Below are positions 26,801 through 37,465 of a DNA stretch of 64,000 bases, one piece after another. Source of the stretch: Hypomyces perniciosus. Lineage: Eukaryota; Ascomycota; Sordariomycetes; Hypocreales; Hypocreaceae. Numbering within the stretch: the first letter of the stretch is position 1; every line of letters begins with the position of its first letter. The notes beneath the pieces are model-generated. The model was not told the DNA's origin. It saw only the letters and a list, made by a program, of their open reading frames with translations, and did no database searches. The stretch spans positions 4,154,001-4,218,000 of the forward strand of contig SPDT01000004.1 of assembly GCA_008477525.1 (NCBI GenBank), in the 5' to 3' direction. The translations under genes and the position numbers were made by a program.

Positions 26801-29411
26801 CTAATATACTAGCAGTATTTTAATAGTATATTAACTAGGTATTATACCCTTTTTTAAATAATTTTGCGTTTATATACTTTAAAAATATCCTAATCTATAC
26901 TAATAGGTTATAAAAAGACTATATAAAAAAGGTCTAGCAAGTTTTATATACCCTTACTAATACTAAGCTATACCTAGATCTTAAAAAATGCGCGTTTATA
27001 TAAAAAGAGATTAAATACTTCAGGTTTATTATATATATTAATAAAGGAATTGCCTGTAACTTTAAAAAGCAGTAAACTATTAGTAAATAGTAGGCATTTA
27101 TAATAGTAATAAGAGTTTAAAGCTTTTTTAGCTTTACTAATTACTATTAAATATTTATCTTTAAGTTCTTTTAAATAGCCTACCTGCTTATAAAGCTAAT
27201 TAAAAAAGGGACCCCTTTTTAGTAGAAAGGTATAGAAAAAGCAGCCTTTTAAAAGCTTAAACGCCTCTTTATTAAAGCCTTTATACTATAAGTTTAAGAT
27301 TTTATATAATACATTTTTATTAAAGTAAACTATTTAAAATATACTTTAAAAAGAGTCTTTTTATAAAAGAATAAAAAGGGAAAATGCTATATTATAGTTT
27401 ATTATTTATAAAAGCTAAACTTTATTAAATATAATTATCTTATTTATAATAAAGAAATACTGGCAGTAATTTACTGTTTAAAAGAGTAGAGAGTAAAGTT
27501 ATATAACTATAACCCTTTTATAGTTATTTTAAACTATAAGAACTTACAGTTCTTTATAATGCGCAGGAAACTCTTTAAATAATAAATATATTAAATAGAG
27601 TTCTTTTCCTAGTTTAATTTTATAATTTAATATAGGCCAGGCAGTAAAGCAGCTACTCTTAATGCATTAAGCTATAGGGAATAAAACCTTTTACTTAATA
27701 AAGGCAATAAGCGTAAACTAAGCTGCTATATATAATTTATCCTAGCTATATTAATAATATAGAGATTTAAAGATAATAATACTAATCTCCTTTTAATATA
27801 TATATTTAATAGAAATAAAGAACTACAGGACTTATAGAACCTAATAATTTAAAAGGACTTAATATATTAATAGGTATATACTGCAGTTAGGAAACAAAAG
27901 CGCTCCCTCTTTATAGACCTTTAACTTAAGGTATAGATATTAGAATATATAATTGATAAAGAATAGAGACTAATATTCCAAGACTATATTTAAGTACCAG
28001 CTATAATTAAAGAAAAAGGCAAAACGCTGCGTACTTATATTATATAAGCAGAATATAATACTGCAGTCTTAGGCCACCTAGGTTATAATAAAACCTTAAC
28101 TATTATTTCCTATAGGTTTTTTTAGCTAGGAATTAGCAGTATAGTTTAATAATTCCTTTATAACTGCAGTATATATAAAAAAGGAAAAGTATAAAGAAGC
28201 TATAAGTAAAGATTCTTTAAACTACTACCTATTCCCCAGTATATCTACAGTAACCTAGCTATAGACTTTATAGTCAACCTACTATTTACAGGACTAATAT
28301 AAATATAATACTTTTAAGTTATTATTAACTAGTGTATTAAAAATATTACCTTTAAAGTAATAGAGAGTATAAAGGCAGAAGTATAGATAAAGAGGTTCCT
28401 TTAATGCTATTATTAATTCTATAGAATACCCTAGTCTATAGTTACTAACTAAAGATTTAATTAAACTAGCTGCTTTTAAAGAGTTTTCTATAAACTAGCA
28501 GGAACCTAATAATGCCTAAATATAATATATTACCTATAAATTAACAGCAGATTAAAAAAGAGTAACCAAAAGATTTAAATATACTTTAAAGTATATATAA
28601 ACTACTTTTAAAGCGATTAAAGAGACCTCCTCCCAGCAATATAACTAGCTTTAAATAACTGCAAATATACAGCTATCTAAATAAGCCCCTTTTTCCTTAA
28701 ATATAGCTATTATATAGAACCCCTTTAATTATATATAAAAGAAAATAAAGCTATTAGATTAAAGGACTTAAAGGAGAAGGCTATAAAAGAAATAATTAAA
28801 AGATTAAAAGGAGTAACTGCCTTTGCCTAAGCAGCACTTGCTGCTATATAATAATGCTATAAAGACTCTGCGAATTAGCAGTAAGGCCCCTTTAAAAGAT
28901 ATAAAGTAAGAGATAAAGTCTGGCTATACCTCGGCAACTATAATACTCCCCAGCCTTTTAAGAAACTTAATGCCTTATATTATAAGTATACAGTAATAAA
29001 GGTTATTAGCCTTTGTATAGTAAAACTAGGTGTATTAACTGGTATATACCTGCGATTTCATGTTAACCTACTAAGAAAAGCAGCCAATAACCCCTTTCCA
29101 GGCCAGATTTTAAATAACCTTTAACTACTATTAATATAAATAAATAGTAAAGATAAATAGGAAGTTAAAGAGGTCCTTTGCGCAAGGATTAAGCAGCAAG
29201 GTTGCGGCTTTTTCCGCGAAGCATTAATATAGTAGAAAAGATATATAAAGCTAACCTAGGAACCAATATATATACTTAAAAATACAGCAGCCCTTAATAA
29301 CTATATATTTAAATATAGCCTAATTAAATCTAACGACAGGCTACTTAACAGCTATATGTTAGCGAAGTAATAGCGCTTAAAGAGAAAGCTACTATAAAAA
29401 GGGGGGGGTAA
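23858..29411 (+). pseudogene. Inactivated gag-pol of element D copy 1
   Basis: Order on the + strand: a zinc-knuckle relic (CYYC...G.IA.FC, about 25485-25530); a protease-like region (about 25770-25860); RT with a YIDYYALN-like run near 26580 and FIYFKNILIYTN near 26868-26905, where the catalytic Asp pair is replaced by Lys-Asn; then KEIKYFRFII near 27010. RNase H follows (about 27250-27550). Integrase includes IPQYIYSNLAIDFI near 28230-28275 and a GPY-type tail near 28920-29090. A chromodomain relic (EVKEV...WEP) lies at about 29160-29330. Stops interrupt every domain, mostly from C-to-T and G-to-A changes. Confidence 0.85.
24178..24757. mobile_element. Solo LTR (580 bp) inserted in element D copy 1
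   Basis: It starts TGTTAAAA and ends TTTTTAACA, an inverted terminal repeat. The perfect duplication AAAAG is at 24173-24177 and 24758-24762. Element D copy 2 lacks the insertion: its sequence at about 31945-31965 joins the same flanks with one copy of the target. The interior has ordinary base composition and contains a TATA-like TGTATATAAAA, so it has not been RIP-mutated like its surroundings. No internal region or second LTR is present in the window. Confidence 0.92.
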
Positions 29412-29636
29412 TATTATAGGCTAGGCTATATTTCCCGGAATTACAACTACACTAAATCTAGAAATACAATTAATACTAGACCGCTTACTTAATTAAGAAA
29501 CCACCTTGGCTATAACCCTATACATATAACTATATAATATATATATAGCTAGTATAAAGCCTCCTTCTTTAACTATAGATAGACAATATAAAAGTGCCCT
29601 AACTATACGCTTTCCAGTTAAACTATACCTATTATA
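29412..29636 (+). repeat. 3' LTR of element D copy 1
   Basis: 225 bp. It is more TA-rich than the 5' LTR, starting TATTATAGG where the other has TGTTACAGG. Confidence 0.95.
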
Positions 29637-31132
29637 GATATATACCTTGCCTTAAAGTGCTATAGTGCTATTACTTTAATATATTCTATATTTTAAAAAG
29701 CTGCTACTATATCTTTATCAAGTTTAAAGTTTTATAATATTAACTTTTTATTTTTTTATATAGTTATTAACTATATATTAACTGCTATAATAATAATATA
29801 GGTTATAGAGTTATTAGTATTTTTTGCATTATAAAGTAAAGGATATAGTATTTAACTTTATAGGATTGCCTATATTTTTTTACTTTAAAGGGTTTAATTT
29901 ATTTTAAAGTAGGGCTTATTAAAGAATATAATTACTGTTTAGCTTTTTAAACTTGCAGTTACCTTTAAATTTAATATAATAGGCCTACTTTTTAAAGTTA
30001 TTATAAACTTTCTAACTAAAAGTTCTTTAAGTAAATTAATTGTCTTTACTTATAGGCTTATTACTTTTATTAATAAAGGCAGCAGCTATTTTTTTAAATA
30101 CTTTAAGGCGAAAGGCATTAACCTTTTAGGTATTAGTTTTACTAATTTAGGCTATTAGTTTATAGAACTTAGTAAGAAAGTTCTAAAATAGTTTATTTAC
30201 TATATAGAAGGTATTAAACTTTTAAATAGCGGATCGCGAAAGGTTAAGAGTTTTATACTATAAGTCTAAGAATTTAATAAAAGTCTTACTACTTCCCTAT
30301 TCTTATATTATATAGTTATCCTTTTTTATTATAATATAGTTAAATGCCTTTTATATTAAATTATAAATATTATTATTTAATTAGCTGCTAATATAAAGTA
30401 TATATTTATAGGGGGTATTAAAGTATTTGGCATTAATTATAATATTGTACAATATAGTAGAATACCAGTTTATATATTTCTGCTAATAGGTTTTTATATT
30501 TTTATCTTTAATATTAAATTTATCTTTAAAGTTATTAGTTTAATACTTTAAAATATTATTACTTTTAGCTTTAATAAGCTTATTAATTATGTTACTTTAG
30601 CTTTAAACTTTATATTAAACGAGCTTTAAGTTTTTAATAATAGCAATATTTTTAAACTCCTTTTATTTTAAAGCTATATTAAAGTTATACTTTTAGTTTT
30701 AAAGTAATTAAAGATAATATTAAAAAACTCTTTAAATTTTAATATTTAAAGCTATAAAGTTAAGTTATAATTATTATTATAAGCTTTTAGGATAATATAA
30801 ATATAAAGCTAGTTATAAAAGTAATTAAATAAACTTTACTTTTTAATTAAAGTCCCCTTTTATACCTTTTATTCTTACTTTAATATTTTTAAGTTAAATA
30901 TAGGCTAGGGAATTAGGTATAAGCTAAAAAGCTAGGCTAAGGTATATTTTTTACTATAGGGATATAGGCTTTTAAATTTAAGGTTTTGCTATAGTTAGGG
31001 ATTAGTGAATTTCCTGTAAGATATAAGGCTTTTTATAGTATTGCGATTAGGCTATTAGTGACTTTATTAATTCTTTTTAGGCAAGGTTAAAGGCTAAGGG
31101 TAATAGTATAATTGTTATAGGAAAGTATAAAC

Positions 31133-31294
31133 TATTATAGTATATAGAATAGCGGGTTAAGGTAATATTTTTATTGTGCCTTAAATAAGGCAAGAAGCTA
31201 TAAGAATGTGGTTCGAAGGTATAGGACCAAGTTATTATATAAGGATGCACGTAATACTAATAAGTTATTAGAGGGCAGGTTTAGTGCCGTAACA
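31133..31294 (-). repeat. 5' LTR of element C
   Basis: 162 bp. It shows several G-to-A and C-to-T changes relative to the left copy, mostly in its first 60 bp. Confidence 0.93.
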
Positions 31295-31407
31295 CACTTA
31301 AAGGAGAAATAGGTGCTAATAAGCGGGTAATAAGCTAGAAACTAATAGTTAAGTGTAGCAGCAGTAGTTTACTAGTCTTTAAAATTCTATATCTTTAAGG
31401 ATTATAG

Positions 31408-31633
31408 TGTTATAGGCTAGGCTATGTCTCCTAGAATCACGACTACGCTAAATCCAGAAATACAATTAATACTAGACCGCTTACCTAATTAAAAAACCAC
31501 CTTAGCCACAACCCTATATATATAACTATATAACGCATATATAGCTAGTATAGAGCTTCCTTCCTTCAGCTATAGATAGACAATACAGAGGTGCCCTAAC
31601 TGCATACTTTCTAGTTAAGCTATACCCATTATA
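31408..31633 (+). repeat. 5' LTR of element D copy 2
   Basis: 226 bp, one base longer than in copy 1. Confidence 0.95.
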
Positions 31634-34600
31634 TATCTATAGCTCAGCTACTACCTAGCCAGTAAATAACAAAACTCTCACTGCAAAAGGAAAATAGCGA
31701 ATTTCAAAGACTAAGCCTCTAAAGGCAATAATGTATAGTCGCAGATCAAGCAAGCTGTTCTACCTTTATAAAAACAAATAGCTGCACTGATAAGAAAGCT
31801 AGACTCTATAGCACTAGCGACTTAAAGGCTAAATAGCCAGGAAGATAAAATATTATTCTTTCCGTAACTTAAGCAAGAACCCGCGCAGGCCGCAACTATA
31901 AAGCCTATATTGACCTCTATAATAAAGTTTATATAAGCTCCTAGGGTTAAAAAAAAGCTACTCTTTAACTTATTTAAATTCTTAAAAAAGTAAAGGGAGT
32001 ATACTATATAGGTATAAAATATATACAAAAAGCTTAAACTCGATAAAGAGTTTTATAATAGTAATAAAGAATAGTAATACTTTATTAACTCCTGCTTAAA
32101 CGCTATACCTAAGCAGGTAGTTGCTACTTTTTATATATTAAAAGGAACTAACAGGAACTATAACCTAATAGAATTTATATAATACCTAGACTATACCTAT
32201 AAAGATTAAAGACTCTGGAATTAAACTATATAAAAGCTATATACTTTTAAGTAAAGAAATAAGACTTTAATTTTATTTTTCCTTCCCTGCTTTAAATAAA
32301 AGCTTTTTAAAGTAGGCGGCAATAATTAGGCTAATTAAGCTAAAATTATTTTCTTTAAAGGAGCGTTATCTTTAAAACTATAATTCTGCTTAATAATAGT
32401 AAATTTACTGTTTACCTATAGCGAATAGCTTATTAAAGTCTAAAATATCGCTAGCTGCATTAAACAATTAAATCTAGACTAATAGAATACAGGAGCTGCT
32501 TTAATAGGCTACTTTTAATAGAAAAAATATAATAAGCTTTAACTATATTATACTTTAAAGGACTATATATAAGCAGTTAATAAAGAGGGCAATATTTAAA
32601 TAAAGGGCGTAAACTATATAAAGAACTAGCGTTAATGCAGCTCTTTAGTAAACGAGGTAAATATTGCCTAAGATGCTATATATTACTATTGCAGGAAGGA
32701 GGGATATATTGCCTAGTTTTATAAAAAAGGCTATAAAGCCTGGGTGTATTAGGTCTAGATCGCTGACTGTAAGTCTAATAATAATAACTAGTATACTAAT
32801 AGTAAAGAAAATAGTAACTTTAATAATAAGTTAAAAGATTAGCTTTAATATAAAGTTAAGTATTAAAGCCTATAAAGGAAAAACTAAAAGGATAAAAAGA
32901 GTTTAAAAAGTAAATAACTAGTAAATTAATAATATTATAAGCTAGAATAAAGAATATACCTATTATAGTATTATTTAATATTAACTGTAACCTTTATATT
33001 ATTATAAACTCCTTTTTTGCTTAAAAGTTATACCTCCTGTAAATTAAAATTATTAAAAGGAAAATTAAAATATTTACTAAAATCTATAAAAAGGTAGAAA
33101 CTAGCTATATTACTCTTATTTATTTAAATTTATATAGCTATATTAAATATTAATATACCTATATAGTAAATAAACTAAATTATAACCTAATCTTTAGTAA
33201 GCTTTAGGCTAAGGCTAATTAGGTAATATATAATACAGTTAAAAAGGAAGTTAACTATAGAAAAGCTGGCCTATAGCTATAATTTATAGATAAAGAGGAG
33301 CCTGGGAATATTAAAGCTATATAAAAAGCCTGGCTTATACTAGCTTTAATATTATAAATAAAATACTATTATATTAAAAGGAATAGCGAAAAGGAAGTAT
33401 ATTTCCTTTAAGCTATTAGCTTATTTAATATTAAAAAAGCACTTTAGCTTAAAAAACCTATAGATCCCTAGGAATATATCCCCCTTAAACTATATAAACA
33501 GTTTTATTCGCTATTCTTTATAAAAGAAGCTATTAAGCTTTTACTATACTGCCTTAAAGTTGATTTGCAGATTCCTTTAAAAGCTGATAAATATAGTAAA
33601 AAACTGGAACTCCTTTAAGGCCCCCTTTATAGTATATTACGCAAAGAACTATTAATATTATAAAAAACCCTCTTTAATTTACTTGATAAAGGATTTATTT
33701 AAGCTAGTAGCTTAGCCGCTATAGCCCCTATCCTCTTTATTTAAAAACCTAAAAAAGGAATTTACTTTTATATAAACTACTGCGCCTTAAACGCAATAAT
33801 ACAGTAAGGTTACTACCCCCTCCCCCTTTTTTCTAAAACCCTTAACAGTTTAATAAAAGCGAAATAGTTTATAAAGCTAGATATAATAGCTATATTCTAT
33901 AAAATCAAAGTCATAAAAAAAAAGAATATAAAACTGCATTTTATATACACTATAGCTTATATAAATGGCGGGTAGTTCTATTTAGACTTACCAGCGCACT
34001 AGCAGTATTCTAATAATATATTAACCAGGTACTATACCCCTTTTTAAATAACTTCGCGTTTATATACCTTAATAATATCCTAATTTATATTAATAGGTTA
34101 TAAAAAGACTATATAAAAAAAGTCTAGCGAGTTTTATACGCCTTCGCTAATACTAAGCTATACCTAAATCCTAAAAAGTATATATTTATATAAAAAGAGA
34201 TTAAATACTTTAAGTTTATTATATATACTAGTAAAGGAATTGCCTGTAACTTTAGAAAGCAGTAAACTATTAGTGAATAGCAGGTACCTATAATAGTAAT
34301 AGGAGTTTAAAGCTTTTTTAGCTTTATTAATTACTATTAGATATTTATCCTTAGGTTTTCTTAAATAGCTTACCTGCTTATAAGGCTAATTAAAAAAAGG
34401 ACCCCCTTTTAATAGAAAAGTATAAAAAAAGCAGCCTTCTAGGAGCTTAAATGCCTTTTTATTAAAGCCCCTATACTATAAGTTTAAGATCCTATAAAAT
34501 ATACTTTTATTAAAGTAAATTATTTAAAATATACTTTAAAAGGAGTCCTTTTATAAAAGAATAAAAAGGGAGAATATTATATTATAGTTTACTATTTATA

Positions 34601-36603
34601 AAAGCTAAGCCCTACTAAATATAATTATTTTATTTATAATAAAAAAATACTAGCAGTAATTTATTATCTAAAAGAGTAAAGAGTAAAGCTATATAGCTAT
34701 AACCCTTTTATAGTTATTTTAGACTATAAAAACTTGCAGTTCTTTATAATACGCAAGAAACTCTTTAAATAATAAATGCGCTAAGTAAAGTTCCTTTCCT
34801 AGTTTAATTTTATAATCTAATATAGGCCAGGCAGCAAGGCAGCTGCTTTTAATATATTAAACTGCAGGGAATAAAACCTTCCACTTAATAAAGGCAATAA
34901 GCGCAAATTAAGCCGCTATATATAATTTATTTTAGCTGTATTAATAATATAGAGATTTAAGGATAATAATACTAATCTCCCTTTAATATATATATTTAAT
35001 AGAAATAAAGAACTACAGGACCTATAGAACCTGACAATTTAGAAAGACCTAGTATATTAATAGGTATATACTGCAGTTAAAAAGGAAGAGCGCTCCCTCC
35101 CTGCAGACCTTTAACTTAAGGTATAGATATTAAAATATATAATCGACAAAAAATAAAGATTAATATTCCAAGACTGTATCTAAGTACCGGCTATAACTGA
35201 AAAAGAAGGCGAAATGCTGTGCACTTACATTATATAAGCAGAACACAACGCTGCAGTCTTAGGCTACCCAGGTTATAATAGAACCCTAGCTATTATTTCC
35301 CGCAGGTTTTTTTAACTAAGAATTAGCAGTACAGTCTAACAATTCCTCTGCAACTACAGTATATATAAAAGAAGAAAGGTATAATAAAGAAGCTATAAGC
35401 GAGGACTCCTTAAACTACTACCTATTCCCTAGCGCATCTATAGTAACCTAGCTATAGACTTTATAGTTAACCTACCACCTACAGGACTAATATAGGCATA
35501 ATACCTTTAAATTATTATTAACCAGCTTATTAAAAATATTACCTTTAAAGTAATAGAGAGTATAAAGGCAGAAATATATACAAAAAGGTTCCTTTAATAC
35601 TATTATTAGTTCTATAGGATACCTTAGTCTATAGTTAATAACTAAAGATTTAATTAAACTAGCCGCTTTTAAAAAGCTTTCTATAAACTAGCAGGAACCT
35701 AGCAATGCCTAAGTATAGTATATTACCTATAGACTAACAGTAGATTAAAGAGGAGTAACTAAAAGATTTAAATATACTTTAAAGTATATATAGACTATTT
35801 TTAAAGCAATTAAAGAGACCTTTTCCTAGCAGTGCAACTAGCTTTAAATAACTGCAAATATATAGCTATTTAAATAAGCCCCTTTTTCTTTAAATATAGC
35901 TATTATATAGAACCCCTTTAGCTATATATAAAAGAAAATAAAGCTATTGGATTAAAGGACTTAAAAGAGAAGGCTATAAAAGAAATAGTTAAAAGACTAG
36001 AAAAAGTAACTGCCTTTACCTAAACAGTATTTACCGCTATATAATAATACTATAAAGACTCTGTAAACTAGCGGCAAGGCCCCTTTAAGAGATATAAAGT
36101 AAAAGATAAAGTCTAGCTATACCTCAGTAACTATAATACTCCCTGGCCTTCTAAAAAGCTTAATGCCTTATATTATAAATATATAGTAATAAAGGTTATT
36201 AGCCTTTATATAGTAGAACTAGGTATACTAACTGGTATATACCCGCGATTTTACATTAACCTGCTAAAAAGAGTGGCCAATAACCCTTTTCCAGGCTAGA
36301 TTTTAGATAACCTTTAACTACTACTAATACAAGTGGATAGCGAGGATAAATAGGAAGTTAAAGAGGTCTTCTGCGCGAGGATTAAGCAGTAAGGTCGCGG
36401 CTCTTTCCGCAAAGTATTAATATAGTAGAAAGGATATATAAAGCTAACCTAGGAACCAATACACGTACTTAAAGATACAGCAGCCCTCGACGACTATATA
36501 TTTAAATATAGCCTAATTAAATCTAACGACGGGCCACTTAACAGCTATGCGCCAGCGAAGCAACGGCGCCTAAGGAGAGAGCTACTGTAAGAAGGGGGGG
36601 TAA
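31634..36603 (+). pseudogene. Inactivated gag-pol of element D copy 2
   Basis: Same domain order as copy 1: zinc knuckle near 32675-32720, RT near 33690-34240, integrase near 35190-35790 and chromodomain near 36350-36520. The RT core reads FIYLNNILIYINR near 34058-34095, with both catalytic aspartates changed to asparagine, as G-to-A RIP would produce. Many frames carry TAA/TAG where a Gln, Trp or Arg codon is expected. Confidence 0.85.
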
Positions 36604-36829
36604 TGTTACAGGCTAGGCTATATCTCCCGGAATTACGACTACGCCGAATCCGGAAATACAACCAATACTAGACTGCTTACTTAATGAGGAAACCACCTCA
36701 GCCACAACCCTATACGCACAACTATATAACGCATATATAGCTAGTATAGAGCTTCCTTCCTTTAGCTATAGATAGACAATACAGAGGTGCCCTAACTGCA
36801 TGCTTTCCAGTTAGGCTACACCCGTTATA
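36604..36829 (+). repeat. 3' LTR of element D copy 2
   Basis: 226 bp. It is the least mutated of the four D LTRs and still begins TGTTACAGGCTAGGC. Confidence 0.95.
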
Positions 36830-36996
36830 TATAGTTGCTTTTATATATATATTCTAGCCTATATAATATTATAAAAGCTTTAAAGCTTTTAATCTCTTAA
36901 TAGGCTGCCCCCCTTTTTATAGCATTAACCTTAATATTAGCGAGGACCTTATATTTAACCAGCTCTTTCCCGGCTTTTAATACCTTGTTGCTATAC

Positions 36997-37465
36997 TGTC
37001 ACGTTCCGAGCACGTTTCCCTTATATACAGTTGGTACCGTCATGATAATTGCTAGAAATGCGATTATTAGCCTATTCTTTTGCCTGTTGGCGTGACGGTA
37101 TGACGGTTTGTCACACGATAATCGCATATAGCTGGTGGCCTTGGGTTCGAATTGTATTGTGTCCGCAATTTGTAGACCTCCGCCGCTAACAAGCCCACTA
37201 TACGACAGTGCTGTAGGCAGGTACAGCGACTACAGTGTGCGCTTAGGGGATAGAACAACTGTATGGACCTGAAGGATAGGACGTCGTTCACCCTATCTGG
37301 TCGTTGCCTTAGGCTTGAGGACAAGCCCTGAGGGAGAGGGACATCGTGTCACGTTCCGAGCACGTTTCCCTTATATACAGTTGGTACCGTCATGATAATT
37401 GCTAGAAATGCGATTATTAGCCTATTCTTTTGCTTGTTGGCGTGACGGTATAACGGTTCGTCACA
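36997..37465 (+). mobile_element. TRIM (miniature LTR retrotransposon, 469 bp) inside element B
   Basis: Two 119-bp direct repeats (36997-37115 and 37347-37465) begin TGTCACGTTCC and end GTCACA and differ at three positions. The perfect 5-bp duplication TATAC is at 36992-36996 and 37466-37470. The 231-bp interior has a primer binding site at 37133-37151 and a purine tract, GAGGGAGAGGGA, just before the second repeat, both in + orientation. No coding sequence is present: an 85-codon open frame on the - strand is incidental. The GC content is ordinary while the surrounding B sequence is heavily mutated. Confidence 0.93.
37133..37151 (+). promoter_or_regulatory. Primer binding site of the TRIM
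   Basis: TGGTGGCCTTGGGTTCGAA is the exact reverse complement of a tRNA 3' end of the form TTCGAACCC-AAGGCCA-CCA (T-loop, acceptor strand, CCA). It lies 17 bp after the left LTR. Which tRNA supplies the primer cannot be told from this window. Confidence 0.8.

Larger units (their letters stand above)
23633..29636 (+). mobile_element. Chromodomain Ty3/Gypsy element D, copy 1, inserted in C
   Basis: The 225-bp LTRs are 23633-23857 and 29412-29636, starting TGTTACAGGCTAGGC. The perfect target duplication GATAT is at 23628-23632 and 29637-29641. The purine tract AAAAGGGGGGGGTAA precedes the right LTR. Length is 6004 bp, or 5419 bp without the inner solo LTR, against 5422 bp for copy 2. Homology to Ty3/Gypsy pol with a C-terminal chromodomain is clear in order, as described in the next entry. 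Confidence 0.95.
18850..31132 (-). pseudogene. Destroyed gag-pol of element C (interrupted by D1)
   Basis: The internal region is 18850-23627 plus 29642-31132, read on the - strand. RT homology is traceable near 21600-21900. No frame is open for more than a few dozen codons. TA-rich, but less extreme than element A. Confidence 0.7.
18688..31294 (-). mobile_element. LTR retrotransposon C, inserted in the left LTR of B
   Basis: The 162-bp LTRs are 18688-18849 and 31133-31294. The perfect target duplication CACTT is at 18683-18687 and 31295-31299. TACCCCCCCTTTTTT just inside the left LTR is a - strand purine tract, so C reads leftward and its 5' LTR is the right one. Without D1 it is 6598 bp. 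Degraded Gypsy RT lies on the - strand around 21600-21900, where a run matching LDVVAAFNKLRI...EGYEWKTAF can be traced through stops. The primer-site position beside the right LTR reads GTTTATACTTTCC on the - strand, close to that of element A. Confidence 0.93.
31408..36829 (+). mobile_element. Chromodomain Ty3/Gypsy element D, copy 2, inserted in the LTR of B
   Basis: The 226-bp LTRs are 31408-31633 and 36604-36829. The perfect target duplication TATAG is at 31403-31407 and 36830-36834. The purine tract GAAGGGGGGGTAA precedes the right LTR. It is colinear with copy 1 after removing the solo LTR (offset about +7190), and total length differs by only 3 bp. Confidence 0.95.
18602..36902 (-). 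repeat. 3' LTR of element B, split in three by C and D2
   Basis: Pieces are 18602-18687, 31300-31407 and 36835-36902, once the duplicated CACTT and TATAG are counted once. Each piece aligns with the matching part of 43883-44144. Confidence 0.9.

Noticed and set aside
37067..37324. 85-codon open frame on the - strand
   Set aside because: Lies inside the TRIM, whose structure explains the sequence; no protein pattern.
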